From NCBI RefSeq assembly GCF_004331695.1, contig NZ_SJSL01000005.1, positions 62,001-126,000 of the forward strand: DNA of 64,000 nucleotides. Direction: 5' to 3'. This document shows, piece by piece, positions 53,021-61,911 of this stretch. Source of the stretch: Pedobacter psychroterrae (lineage in GTDB: Bacteria; Bacteroidota; Bacteroidia; Sphingobacteriales; Sphingobacteriaceae). The notes under the pieces are model-generated. The model did no database searches. It was given only the letters and a program-made list of their open reading frames with translations, and was not told the origin of the DNA. A program made the translations under genes and the position numbers. Within the stretch, counting starts at the first letter, position 1. Every line of letters begins with the position of its first letter.

Positions 53021-53503
53021 CTAAAATTTAATATTGCCTCTTAATTCTCCAGCTGCTATAGTTGAACTGTGAATATTCAAATACCACTTTCCAGCCAGCA
53101 ACTGGTTGATTTGTGTTTCAGTTAATACAGGTGTCACTCCTGATATACTTCCTGAACTGGTAGTGGTGAATCCACTAATAGGGATAACCACTCCAGAGCT
53201 TTTAGTATCTGATCCGTCTTCAGCACCGTGAAAATGCATATTTGTAGTTGTTGCGGCAGCAGACCCAAGCTGCCAGGAAAAGCTGTAAGTAACAATCTTA
53301 GTTTCAGGATCAAATACCACGTCTCCCATACCGGTGCCAGTACTGGCGTTAGCAGGGACTTCCTGCGAACCAGAAAACATCACATGGGCTTTCTTTTTAA
53401 GGTCAACGGGTGCTTTTTCTTTTTTACAAGACTGCAAAGAGAAAAGCAATAATACAGCTACAGCAAGTGCCATAGAAATCCGGGTGAATGAAATTTTTTT
53501 CAT
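53021..53503 (-). CDS. CHRD-domain lipoprotein
   Basis: The protein has 160 aa. The signal peptide ends LQSC (lipobox LFSLQSC, Cys26). One CHRD domain (about 40-158) shows HVMFSGSQEVPANASTGTGMGDVVFD, THMHFHG-like NMHFHGAEDG, and WYLNIHSSTIAAGELRGNI. CHRD domains occur in chordin and in many bacterial envelope proteins; the role is unknown. It is a single gene. Confidence 0.88.
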   Translation of the reverse strand: MKKISFTRISMALAVAVLLLFSLQSCKKEKAPVDLKKKAHVMFSGSQEVPANASTGTGMGDVVFDPETKIVTYSFSWQLGSAAATTTNMHFHGAEDGSDTKSSGVVIPISGFTTTSSGSISGVTPVLTETQINQLLAGKWYLNIHSSTIAAGELRGNIKF

Positions 53504-53722
53504 AATGAATAAGGTTTATAAATGATAGTACGTGGGAACCTGTCAGGAGGTTGCCTTTGCCTGTTCGATAAAATGGAAGTTTATATAAGCCAGCCTCAAT
53601 ACAGCGGTTGTATTTGATTAATTGATCTAATTTACACATTTTGTCATAAAACTTTCATATAACGCGCAGCCTTATTTTTTTCCTTTTTACATTCTGTTTG
53701 TGCTTTAGCTGACACCCTTTGA

Positions 53723-53805
53723 GGTTCGGACGAGCTTCGGGCCAGCTTCGGCTCAGGTTCGGGCCAGGGTCGGAAATACCCGACTGTGATCCGACGCTGG
53801 CCCGA
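53723..53805. repeat. 11-bp tandem array with a long hairpin
   Basis: Five 11-bp units: GGTTCGGACGA (53723), GCTTCGGGCCA (53734), GCTTCGGCTCA (53745), GGTTCGGGCCA (53756), GGGTCGGAAAT (53767). The last units form one arm (53759-53773) of a hairpin whose other arm is 53791-53805; 14 of 15 pairs match around a 17-nt loop. The array is GC-rich against AT-rich flanks. The hairpin ends 70 bp before the DUF6266 start codon. The rest of 53504-53875 holds no gene. Confidence 0.8.
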
Positions 53806-53875
53806 TGGTGGTTCGTTGCTCGTGCGAAGGCAAGACGTACACAGATAAAAGACAAATAGAGCATAAATAAAAAGT

Positions 53876-54514
53876 ATGGCACGTTTAAAAAGTGGATTAT
53901 TGGGAGGAATCTCCGGAAAAATTGGCGATGTAATCGGTTATATCCGATATGGCAAGGCTTATGTAAAAATGAAAACCATTAAGCCTAAAAAGGAAGCCAG
54001 CCCGGCGCAACTGGCAGAACGGGAAAAGATGAGGGTAGTTAACAGGTTCATCAACAGCATGACGGAATTTGTGCGGATCGGATTTACGCTGGAAGCTGCT
54101 GGCAAGACACATTCCGCAAATGCAGCGGCAAAATCTTATCAGATGCGAGCGGTTACTGGAGATTATCCCGCTCTTGAGATAGATTATCCTCAGGTGCTGT
54201 TGTGTAAGGGGCAGATTGATCCGCCAGTTGATGTGCCAGTTGTTGTGATGGCTACTGGTTTGCAGTTTAGCTGGGAGCTAATTCAGCGGACATCGGTCTA
54301 TCATAAGATTAGCAGGGTGATGCTGTTGGTGTATGCTCCTGCGCTTGATAAATCCTTTTACACTTTGAGTGGCGCCAGGATTATGGAAAAGACAGATTTT
54401 CTGGAGCTGCCGATAGGTTTTAAAAACCAGCTGCTTCATCTATATGTGGCATTTCATCGTGACAATAAGAAGCAGATCAGCAATAGTACGTATGCGGGGG
54501 TAATTAATTATTAG
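53876..54514 (+). CDS. DUF6266-type protein
   Basis: The protein has 212 aa. The start MARLKSGLLGGISGKIGDVIGYIRYGKAYVK is the DUF6266 hallmark (repeated G-x-x-G-x-x-G-K with hydrophobic residues), then a basic SPAQLAEREKMR segment, and a C-terminal beta-rich domain with SRVMLLVYAP. No signal peptide is evident. The family is common and often multicopy in Pedobacter-like genomes; function unknown. It is preceded by the 11-bp array and hairpin, and followed 40 bp later by a small HTH gene. Confidence 0.8.
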   Translation: MARLKSGLLGGISGKIGDVIGYIRYGKAYVKMKTIKPKKEASPAQLAEREKMRVVNRFINSMTEFVRIGFTLEAAGKTHSANAAAKSYQMRAVTGDYPALEIDYPQVLLCKGQIDPPVDVPVVVMATGLQFSWELIQRTSVYHKISRVMLLVYAPALDKSFYTLSGARIMEKTDFLELPIGFKNQLLHLYVAFHRDNKKQISNSTYAGVINY

Positions 54515-54553
54515 ACGGGCATGGTCAGGTGTTTATTGATAATTATTGCGTTA

Positions 54554-54778
54554 ATGCGGGAGTTCCTGCAGCTTTGGAAAGCGCATCAGGAGGAAATGAG
54601 AATGGCAGCATTGAGAGATCCTCTATTGAATAGCGAGACGACGAAGTTTATGTTGCAGGTAGGTGAAAGGACGCTGTACAACTATGTAGCCCAGGGTAAG
54701 CTGACTTGTGAGAAGCGAGGCCAGGCAAATTTTTATTTGGAGTCCAGTGTGCTGGCGTTGATGAGGAAATCCCGATAA
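54554..54778 (+). CDS. Small excisionase/MerR-like helix-turn-helix protein
   Basis: The protein has 74 aa from ATG 54554; an ATG at 54521 would add 11 hydrophobic residues of doubtful value. An N-terminal helical region (REFLQLWKAHQEEMRMAALRDP) precedes an HTH_17-type segment (LLNSETTKFMLQVGERTLYNYVAQGKLTCEKRGQANFYLES), where L-x-VxERTLYNYVxxGKL is the recognisable pattern of excisionase-type DNA-binding proteins. Such proteins are found in mobile elements and conjugative regions. No integrase is nearby. Confidence 0.72.
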   Translation: MREFLQLWKAHQEEMRMAALRDPLLNSETTKFMLQVGERTLYNYVAQGKLTCEKRGQANFYLESSVLALMRKSR

Positions 54779-54818
54779 ATCTCAGCAGCGCTATCGTTAA
54801 AAAATAAAGCGAAATGAT

Positions 54819-55868
54819 TTAGTTTAACTTATTAATCTCCTTAAGAGCTTGTTCTATATCAGGTGGAAGGCCACTTGGTGTTCGAGTGTTGCCGGTTTTT
54901 TCATTTAAGGCAGCTTTAATGACTGGGTTACTAATCTTTTCTAGCTCAACACCTAGGCCAGTGAAATTATACCTTTGTAAGGTATCGGCATAATCTTCCT
55001 TTAAAAAAAATAACAAATATTCTCGGACAAACTGATTAGGGTAGTTTTTGATAAAGAGAACCATCTCATGGAGCAGCTGTTCTGTCTCTAATTTCCGAAA
55101 TTTGATCTCTGCTAAATGCCCGAAGTACATGGCTATAGCACCCTCTATATTTAAGGAAAGCGCTGTGTCACTCGGACTGATATTTTTCGAGCTAAAATAT
55201 AGATCAAGTTTTTTAGAGAAATCTTCGAGCTGCGCTTTATTTGCTTTAGCAAAGTTGTCCTCATAATACCTGAGGCTAAATAGTTCACGGACAAAGTCAT
55301 CTTGCTCGGATTGGCGAATGATATCGCTATTGTATCCCTGGTGCAACAAATATGACTTACTATATCTCCATTGTGCGTCATGATACTTCCTTAAATCATC
55401 ATAGAAGGAAATAGCGCTACTTTTATATTTACTATCGGACAGTTTTGGAATGAGAATACCTTCCATACTCTTTGTTCGACCAGGTGATTTGAACATCAAT
55501 GCTTGCGAATAAATATAGTTTTCGAAATGAAGTCCAGTTGCGATTAACGTATCTCTTTCTTTTCCCGGGTCTCGAATATATCGATAGTCCAGCTTAACGT
55601 CATCCCCAGGCGTAATGTAAATCGGGCGTTCGTTTACATAAAGTATCTTGGGGGTCGTTCCAAAATAGGTAATGACATAGTTGTTGTTTTCTCCCTTCTT
55701 CACCTCGTAATTGACGTCACGCCTTATGACTGATCTGTCTTTTATGATCATTAATCGGCCCTTTTCAGCTTTTATGGTAACAGTAGTTACATTATCACGA
55801 GATTGGGCAAATACGCAAACCGAGAGAGAAAAAAGACTTACAATTATTTTTCGAACTTTAAACTTCAT
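54819..55868 (-). CDS. Secreted protein with a DUF4369-like N-terminal part
   Basis: The protein has 349 aa with a signal peptide (1-21, ending VCVFAQ). The early beta-rich part (about 25-105) includes ILYVNERPIYITPGDDVKLDYRY, which resembles the N-terminal domain of Bacteroidota TlpA-like thioredoxin proteins; the rest is helical (about 120-320). No thioredoxin Cys-x-x-Cys or other catalytic motif is present. It may be a shortened relative of that group. The region is accessory. Confidence 0.6.
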   Translation of the reverse strand: MKFKVRKIIVSLFSLSVCVFAQSRDNVTTVTIKAEKGRLMIIKDRSVIRRDVNYEVKKGENNNYVITYFGTTPKILYVNERPIYITPGDDVKLDYRYIRDPGKERDTLIATGLHFENYIYSQALMFKSPGRTKSMEGILIPKLSDSKYKSSAISFYDDLRKYHDAQWRYSKSYLLHQGYNSDIIRQSEQDDFVRELFSLRYYEDNFAKANKAQLEDFSKKLDLYFSSKNISPSDTALSLNIEGAIAMYFGHLAEIKFRKLETEQLLHEMVLFIKNYPNQFVREYLLFFLKEDYADTLQRYNFTGLGVELEKISNPVIKAALNEKTGNTRTPSGLPPDIEQALKEINKLN

Positions 55869-56316
55869 AACTGATCAATTGCCGATAAATCCGGGATTAT
55901 TAAACTGCAAGGTGGCTACCATAATAATAACGGTAACAATTTTGTATTCCTCCGCAGTATTTTTCCAAAACAATAAACAAAACAGGAGTTCCGATTGAAG
56001 TATAATAGAGCATAAACATGTAGTTGTTCGGTTGATTATGCTAAATCTAGCAAAAAAATGCGAATAATAATTTTCTTGGTTGTTTAAAATATAAAGTAAA
56101 GAAGTACGAATGTTAAGTAATCTGAATTTCAGTTTTAAATCATATAATATCGGTCGATTTTTTGCCCGCTAAGAGCTGTGCCACTCGGCCTGATTGTCTA
56201 CTGAAATAAGGCCCACGAGGAAGTGACTGAGCAGAAAAAATTACTTATAACAGAGGTTGATTGGCTTTGAAAATTTCTGTTTCGAATGAGGAGATGATGA
56301 CGGCGAGAGGATCATT
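55869..56316. other. Noncoding AT-rich stretch
   Basis: About 450 bp in which I see no protein gene, tRNA, terminator or repeat of note. It holds the upstream region of the minus-strand secreted protein gene and the 3' flank of the small paralogous genes. Confidence 0.5.
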
Positions 56317-56547
56317 TTATATTTCACAGGCATAGATCTGCTGGCCAATTTCTTCCGCAAACCATAAAGGCAACTGGCCAAATCCATTCCAATAAATCCC
56401 GGCAGCAGTAATCTCAGGATACAAATCTGCCAATACCTTTCCAAAATGACATACCCTATAAGTGCCGTCCTCCATCGGCAATACCGTGAGGCTCATGCCG
56501 GAGGCTTGGATCTTATAGGGTTCTATGTCATAGTAAAAGGCTTTCAT
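56317..56547 (-). CDS. Small hypothetical protein, paralogue of the upstream neighbour
   Basis: The protein has 76 aa from ATG 56547 (MKAFYYDIEPYKIQ); the GTG one codon upstream is not needed. It shares a pattern with the neighbouring 69-residue protein: a beta-rich start, EDGTYRVCHFGKVLADLYPE, then a Trp-containing segment and a final IGQQIYACEI helix. The start codon overlaps the neighbour's stop (TGATG). Function unknown. Confidence 0.65.
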   Translation of the reverse strand: MKAFYYDIEPYKIQASGMSLTVLPMEDGTYRVCHFGKVLADLYPEITAAGIYWNGFGQLPLWFAEEIGQQIYACEI

Positions 56548-56756
56548 CACATATTGTGTTCGGTAATCAATTCACCAACCTGCTGTACAAAACCATCCTC
56601 CAGTTCATCCTGGGTAGCCCACTTCACCTGATCACCATCAGGCTCGGGGAATATCACGCCCACTTTATTTTCGCCGTCCATGATCCGGTACAGGCCGTTT
56701 TCAAGCGGCTCAATTCTAAAACGATCTTCTAATAACTGTATTTCAAATGATTCCAT
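56547..56756 (-). CDS. Small hypothetical protein, paralogue of the downstream neighbour
   Basis: The protein has 69 aa: FEIQLLEDRFRIEPLENGLYRIMDGENKVG, then PEPDGDQVKWATQDELEDGF and a last VGELITEH helix. E-x-G-x-Y-R, a following Gly-Val/Lys-Val strand, a Pro-Glu, a Trp and a terminal amphipathic helix all recur in the downstream gene. The two form a coupled pair. No known family is recognised. Confidence 0.65.
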   Translation of the reverse strand: MESFEIQLLEDRFRIEPLENGLYRIMDGENKVGVIFPEPDGDQVKWATQDELEDGFVQQVGELITEHNM

Positions 56757-56827
56757 AGTAAGTAAATAACAACAAAGGAAGGTTTAGGTTTTATTCGCCT
56801 TATAAAAGCTGCATATATCATTCAACA

Positions 56828-57346
56828 TCAGTCTTCCTTAGCACCTTCTGCACCTTTTATTGCCGGGTACAAAATGTTTTGCTCAATCTGGCTGAAATAA
56901 CCGGCTGAATTTCTAATTTCCTCGCAACTCTGTTTTAGCAATCCGGCAGCATCGGCTCTCAGCCCGCTAGCCATTACATCCAAAGTGCTATAAATCGCAA
57001 CCCTATGGTAAGTGATCTGTTTAGCAAGACTAATGATCTGGATGTCTTTGTACAATGATTGCTGTTTTTTATACCCGCAAACCTCTTTTCCCATTGACAG
57101 AAAAACTTCATCAACTTGCAGGCACTCCCTTACCGGACGCAATTTCAGCTGCTTAAACAAAAGTCGCAAACGCTCCGTTTGTTGATCAAACTCATTCCTT
57201 GCCGGAGAAAGCACCGTACCCAACTCTGCCGTTACTGCGAGCCCGGAGAATTGCTCGAAAAGTTTAGCATACTTCAGCTCAGCCGCCAGGCTGGGAATCA
57301 AGAGTGCTTCAAACGCATCTTTAAGATTGTTAGGGGGAGTTTTCAT
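56828..57346 (-). CDS. DUF892/YciF-like ferritin-fold protein
   Basis: The protein has 172 aa, four-helix. It has LKDAFEALLIPSLAAELKYAKLF, a central QQTERLRLLFKQL and a late YHRVAIYSTLDVMA segment typical of the DUF892 (YciE/YciF) group. Those proteins have a ferritin-like helix bundle and are tied to stress. Not all metal-binding Glu/His positions are obvious here, so metal binding is open. It is a neighbour of the small paralogous pair on the same strand. Confidence 0.72.
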   Translation of the reverse strand: MKTPPNNLKDAFEALLIPSLAAELKYAKLFEQFSGLAVTAELGTVLSPARNEFDQQTERLRLLFKQLKLRPVRECLQVDEVFLSMGKEVCGYKKQQSLYKDIQIISLAKQITYHRVAIYSTLDVMASGLRADAAGLLKQSCEEIRNSAGYFSQIEQNILYPAIKGAEGAKED

Positions 57347-57644
57347 GTTTCATGAACAGCGCCGGACATAAAATGTTCTTCATCCCCCCGATATGAGTAT
57401 AGAAACAGTGATTCCCTTTCTGCTTCACCGGAAAATTGCCGGAAAACATCGGAAACAACCTATTGATTATTAAATAATTACAAATATGTTTTTACATTTG
57501 ATCCGTTAACAGCGTTGAGCATAAAAAGTTTTCATCAGAACCAGCAGTGACTAAAATCCTGAAGTACTGGCTGTACAATGTAATATAACCTCTGGGTTTT
57601 TATTACCTTTATCCTGATCAAACAAACGATTCTAACACGTATTT

Positions 57645-58694
57645 ATGCAGCAGGTACTCTTTTATTCTTCTATAACCATCATGCTGTTTACGCTTATACC
57701 ATTTATCCGTCATGATTTCTGGATATTCAGGGTTTTTGAATATCCAAGGCTCCAAAAGCTGACCCTTAATGCCGTACTTCTGGTGCTCAACCTTTGGTTT
57801 CTGCCAACAGATCTTCTCCAAAAAATAGCTTTAGCAGGCTTAGCCATTAACTTTAGTTACCTTATCTATCTAATTTCTCCATTTACCTTTCTGGGTAAAA
57901 AGCAGGTTATCTCCTCGCTTAAACAGTACAATACAAACAACATTTGTTTGCTGATCGCGAATGTCTATCAGGACAACAGGCAAAGTGAGGATTACCTTAA
58001 ACTGATCAAAAAATGCGATCCGGACGTGTTGCTCATGGTAGAGACCAATCATTGGTGGCAACAGCAGATAGACGTGATCGGAAATACTTATACATATCAG
58101 TTGAAAATCCCGTTGGAAAATACTTATGGGATGCTCCTCTATTCCAAATTCGAAACCAGGGATGGAAAGATCAACTTTTTGGTGGAGGAGGATATTCCTT
58201 CCATGGAATTGGAAGTTAAACTGCCCTCCGGTCAATGGGTAAAGCTTTATTGCCTCCATCCAAAACCGCCAGTACCACAGGAAAATCCAAGATCAACTGA
58301 AAGAGATAAGGAAATTTTAATGGTTGCCGAAAGGGCAAAACACTGCAAATTACCGGTTATCGTAATGGGCGATCTCAACGATGTTGCCTGGAGTTATACG
58401 ACCGAACTATTCGGAAAGGTCAGCGGACTGCTTGATCCCAGGAGAGGACGCGGTTTTTTCAACAGCTTTAACGCCAGATACTTTTTTATGCGTTTTCCAC
58501 TGGATCACATATTCTGTTCTTCTGATTTTTCACTTTCCGGAATCAAACGCATGAACAGTTGCGGTTCGGATCATTTTCCCATGTGCTTAAACCTGCAATT
58601 TGATCCGCAGGCTGAAGAATCGAACAATCAGCCTGTTGTGGAGCAATCAGACCTGGAACAGGCCAATGAAAAAATCAATGAGCCAACCAATTGA
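57645..58694 (+). CDS. Membrane-anchored endonuclease/exonuclease/phosphatase family protein
   Basis: The protein has 349 aa. Three N-terminal membrane helices (about 5-22, 40-55, 62-80) precede an EEP domain (about 95-325): an ANVYQDN strand, VLLMVETNHWW (metal-binding Glu), VKLYCLHPKPP (His), VIVMGDLNDVAW (Asp/Asn), LDHIFCSSDF and the catalytic GSDHFPM. The family cleaves phosphodiesters in nucleic acids or lipids; the membrane anchor suggests an envelope role. The C-terminal tail is rich in E, Q and N. Confidence 0.9.
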   Translation: MQQVLFYSSITIMLFTLIPFIRHDFWIFRVFEYPRLQKLTLNAVLLVLNLWFLPTDLLQKIALAGLAINFSYLIYLISPFTFLGKKQVISSLKQYNTNNICLLIANVYQDNRQSEDYLKLIKKCDPDVLLMVETNHWWQQQIDVIGNTYTYQLKIPLENTYGMLLYSKFETRDGKINFLVEEDIPSMELEVKLPSGQWVKLYCLHPKPPVPQENPRSTERDKEILMVAERAKHCKLPVIVMGDLNDVAWSYTTELFGKVSGLLDPRRGRGFFNSFNARYFFMRFPLDHIFCSSDFSLSGIKRMNSCGSDHFPMCLNLQFDPQAEESNNQPVVEQSDLEQANEKINEPTN

Positions 58695-58757
58695 AAACTG
58701 CATTAAAATAAAACCATAAGGTCTTTTATCCGTTAATAGGTTGACTAACAATTTCAC

Positions 58758-59018
58758 ATGGAAAAAACACAAATAACGATCAGTTCAGACTTACAAAAAT
58801 TCATCAACAAATTTGAACCCAATAAGTTTAAATTATTGGCTAAAGGAATCGAGATCAGGGGTATCGGCGACTTGCATAGGAACATCACTCGTGCTAAAGA
58901 GTTGATCGAAAAAATGAAACTTAAACTTGTTGTGTTGCATGACGCGGAAATGATCAGTTATGGTGGCTTTGAAGTCAATAACATAATGCCAAATAGCAGT
59001 TCGTTTGACCAGCTATGA
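58758..59018 (+). CDS. Small hypothetical protein
   Basis: The protein has 86 aa, start MEKTQITISSDLQKFINKF, a mixed alpha/beta pattern with KLKLVVLHDAEMISYGGFEV in the second half. No family is recognised. It overlaps the stop of the convergent GH116-like gene by six bases. Its ATG and composition are good but no function can be proposed. Confidence 0.6.
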   Translation: MEKTQITISSDLQKFINKFEPNKFKLLAKGIEIRGIGDLHRNITRAKELIEKMKLKLVVLHDAEMISYGGFEVNNIMPNSSSFDQL

Positions 59019-61733
59019 AAAAGTAATATTTAAGCTTTCATTCGTCTTTATATTGATCTTCTTATTAGCAGTAATTCTCAATTCAGCGCCCTTCTGATTT
59101 AATTGAACCGGAATATTTTGAACACCTAGCATCACTGAAACCGACTTTACAGCGCCTGAACCTATTTTACTGAAAGCCAGTTCCTGCAATTGCAGATCGC
59201 CATATTTTAAATTGATGCTGTGCAGCTGCTTGGCTCCGTTTTTTTTCTGTGTATAACTGCCCCAGCCATTTGCCGATGTAAAAGGGGCTTTAAAATACTC
59301 TGGATTCCAGGCTGGTGAGAATTTGATATAGCCTTTGGGGCCATGATACTCAAATCCGCATGCGTTGATAAACGTCCCATAGCTAGCCATGGCCCTGGCA
59401 TAATGGTCACTACACTCAATCTCATTGAATGGGTTTCTTTTGGCCGCATGATACCTGTCGTGTATCGACCGGGTAAGGATCAGACTTTCCTCTACCATAC
59501 CTTCGGCCATCAAATGTGCTGCTACCTGATGCTCAAATCCGCTCATGCATTCATGAAAGTACCCCAACTGCCAGCTTACGTTTTCTCCGAATGGTTTAAG
59601 CTCGTTATGTGGATTCGTATTCATGACCATCCCTCCTTCACCAGGTAATGCATATGGCCTGCCACCTATATGGGTTTTGATATAAGGGCCTACATCAGTG
59701 GTAAAATTATATTTCCATAACGCTTTTAGAGCAGCGATTGCTTTATCCTGACTCAATACCCTGGGCAAGCCTACCTGAAAAGCCCAGCTCTGACCATACA
59801 CCTGATCTATATGGCAGGTATTGTAAGAACCCAGTTCTTTACGACCCTGAACCTTATCAGGGCGATGAATAAAGTATTCTCCATTAAAAAGTTCCTGTTC
59901 CATATTCTTACGGCCATTGGCTACATAAGTCTGGCAGGTTTGGGCAAATGAAGTGTCATTCATTTCCTCTGCCATGGCCTGACCGGCCCTTGCCGCTGCA
60001 ATGCAAAGGCCCACGATCCAGGCAATTTCACCTTGCCATACTGCATCCAGCGTATTCTCCATGGGCGTATCGGTCATACCGTCACCATTCTTATCCTGGT
60101 CCAACATGAACTGTATAGCCTTTTTAATTTTTGGCCAGTTGGCTTGCAGAAAGGTAACGTCTGTGCTCATTTGGTGCTCGCGGTAAAACCTAAGAACAGT
60201 GCCCGCCTGTCCGTCAATAGCCGGCCTGCTTTCATTTTCTGCACGAAATATAATAGCGCCACTGTCTTCTTTAAACCCAATCCCCAAATCTACACGGTGT
60301 CTTAAATCGCGTTCCAGTTCAGGGAATATTCTCGCGACGGCGTGTGCATATTGCCATACATGCGTACATGTTCCTGCACAGGCCCCCACCCCTTCCCAGC
60401 TCCAGAACCTGCCGTCAGCAAAGCGATAGGTATTGGCGGTAGCCAGTGTATCAATATTTATAAAAGTACGCTCCAGGAACCAGTGAGGAAGCGTAGCATC
60501 ATTCCAGGTCTTGACCCACAACTCGGTGTTCTTTGTCAGCTTCTCAAAATTTGACTGCAGGTAGGAACTCACTGCTCCGGCATCCTTAAATCTTACAGCA
60601 TAATGAAAACCCTGTTCTGCATTCTTAACAATTTTCTGAAGCTGAACATTGGCATTATTGAAATGCCAGCTGATTGAATAATCGGCTTTAACCGATTTTC
60701 CTGGACTAAGTGCTTCAGTTACTTCAATCCCCCCGACCAGTTTTTCAGGTGCATCGGCATATGCTGAAGTGGTAACAGCAGTGTTAAAGTGCTTGTCTGC
60801 AACCGGCCATGGGTCAAGGCTAGCATATGTTTTACTTTTCGCATTATGCAGTGTAAAACACATTGTGCCGCTATCCTGCGCATTTTTCAGCTCGTCAGTA
60901 GCTGCTTCAAACGAAGAAAAGATGCTTTTTGAATTTTCAGCTTTTGAGACCTCATTTCTTCTTCTTCCAGTGTTAATTTTTCCGGTCAGCTTATTGGCGC
61001 CGTTTTCCATCCAGCCCAATACGGAAACACTTATATGGCTGTTGGTGGTATTCTTTATTTCTAATCGTAAAATGGTACTGGGTAAAGCCGAATTCTCTGC
61101 GTCCAGAGGAATAAATGGGGAATATACCTTCAGTTGTACTTCCAGGGGGAAATCCCTGCTGCTGTATTGTATAGTAGCTATTGGATAGGCCGGTTTAAAA
61201 ACAATTTCGTCCCAGTGCGCCTCGCTTAATTCTTTAATAAACGTCTTGCCATTGACTACAGCTTTGACCGCAAAACCCTGCTCCAAAATACGCTTATTAT
61301 TAGCAATAGCTGGTTCAATATAAGCAGAGCCATCCCTGGCACGAATTTTCCGCACCTCTGTCCCGTCATTCCAGTTCACCGTTTTGGGCTCTATTCCTTC
61401 CTGGGCACCCTCAAAAGTCTCGTTATAGATTTGCCATAACCAGAGCCTGCCGTCACCTCCAACATACACCGTTCCGGCGTGAAGACCGCCGACTGGCATC
61501 CCAATATATTTAAATTCATTCTTGCTTTTAAAATAAGCCGTTTCTTCCCCTCTGGTGTAAAGCGACCTCGCCCATTTAGGATCTATACCTTTATTTTCGG
61601 GGATATTATGAAGCGGATATTCCAGTGCAAAGACACTATTAGCCCATACAGGGAACTGTAAAGCTGTCAGGCCAGCTGTAAAAAGGCTGGCCATTTTAAT
61701 AAAGTCTCTTCTGTTTGAGCGCTGTTGATGCAT
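59013..61733 (-). CDS. GH116-like glycoside hydrolase with Tat-type signal
   Basis: The protein has 906 aa. The N-terminus has a twin-arginine signal (NRRDFIKMASLFTAGL). An N-terminal beta-sandwich domain (about 70-390, with GMPVGGLHAGTVYVGGDGRLWLWQI) precedes an (alpha/alpha)6 domain (about 400-830). A WEGVGACAGTCTHVWQYAHA block and NGDGMTDTPMENTLDAVWQGE may carry the acidic catalytic residues; I cannot assign them with certainty. GH116 includes beta-glucosidase, beta-xylosidase and glucosylceramidase activity. It is divergent from a sodium:solute symporter that could import the product. Confidence 0.85.
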   Translation of the reverse strand: MHQQRSNRRDFIKMASLFTAGLTALQFPVWANSVFALEYPLHNIPENKGIDPKWARSLYTRGEETAYFKSKNEFKYIGMPVGGLHAGTVYVGGDGRLWLWQIYNETFEGAQEGIEPKTVNWNDGTEVRKIRARDGSAYIEPAIANNKRILEQGFAVKAVVNGKTFIKELSEAHWDEIVFKPAYPIATIQYSSRDFPLEVQLKVYSPFIPLDAENSALPSTILRLEIKNTTNSHISVSVLGWMENGANKLTGKINTGRRRNEVSKAENSKSIFSSFEAATDELKNAQDSGTMCFTLHNAKSKTYASLDPWPVADKHFNTAVTTSAYADAPEKLVGGIEVTEALSPGKSVKADYSISWHFNNANVQLQKIVKNAEQGFHYAVRFKDAGAVSSYLQSNFEKLTKNTELWVKTWNDATLPHWFLERTFINIDTLATANTYRFADGRFWSWEGVGACAGTCTHVWQYAHAVARIFPELERDLRHRVDLGIGFKEDSGAIIFRAENESRPAIDGQAGTVLRFYREHQMSTDVTFLQANWPKIKKAIQFMLDQDKNGDGMTDTPMENTLDAVWQGEIAWIVGLCIAAARAGQAMAEEMNDTSFAQTCQTYVANGRKNMEQELFNGEYFIHRPDKVQGRKELGSYNTCHIDQVYGQSWAFQVGLPRVLSQDKAIAALKALWKYNFTTDVGPYIKTHIGGRPYALPGEGGMVMNTNPHNELKPFGENVSWQLGYFHECMSGFEHQVAAHLMAEGMVEESLILTRSIHDRYHAAKRNPFNEIECSDHYARAMASYGTFINACGFEYHGPKGYIKFSPAWNPEYFKAPFTSANGWGSYTQKKNGAKQLHSINLKYGDLQLQELAFSKIGSGAVKSVSVMLGVQNIPVQLNQKGAELRITANKKINIKTNESLNITFS

Positions 61734-61911
61734 ATCAAAATTCTATATTTCTAAGTTACCATTTTATACTTCATTACCTCCTTCTTCGTCACGATTCCTT
61801 CGGTTTAGCTGCGATCGGGTGTATTTGAGATGATGAAAAGCCAAAACCTGAAAATATCTGAATGAAAACTCGGGAGGGTTTCTTACATTTAGCTCAATAA
61901 CCTTATACGAT

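Noticed and set aside
57425..57460. Repeated CGGAAAA units that look like another 11-bp array
   Set aside because: Spacing is 11 then 10 bp, only three imperfect units, no inverted copy, and the following gene is an ordinary EEP-family protein.
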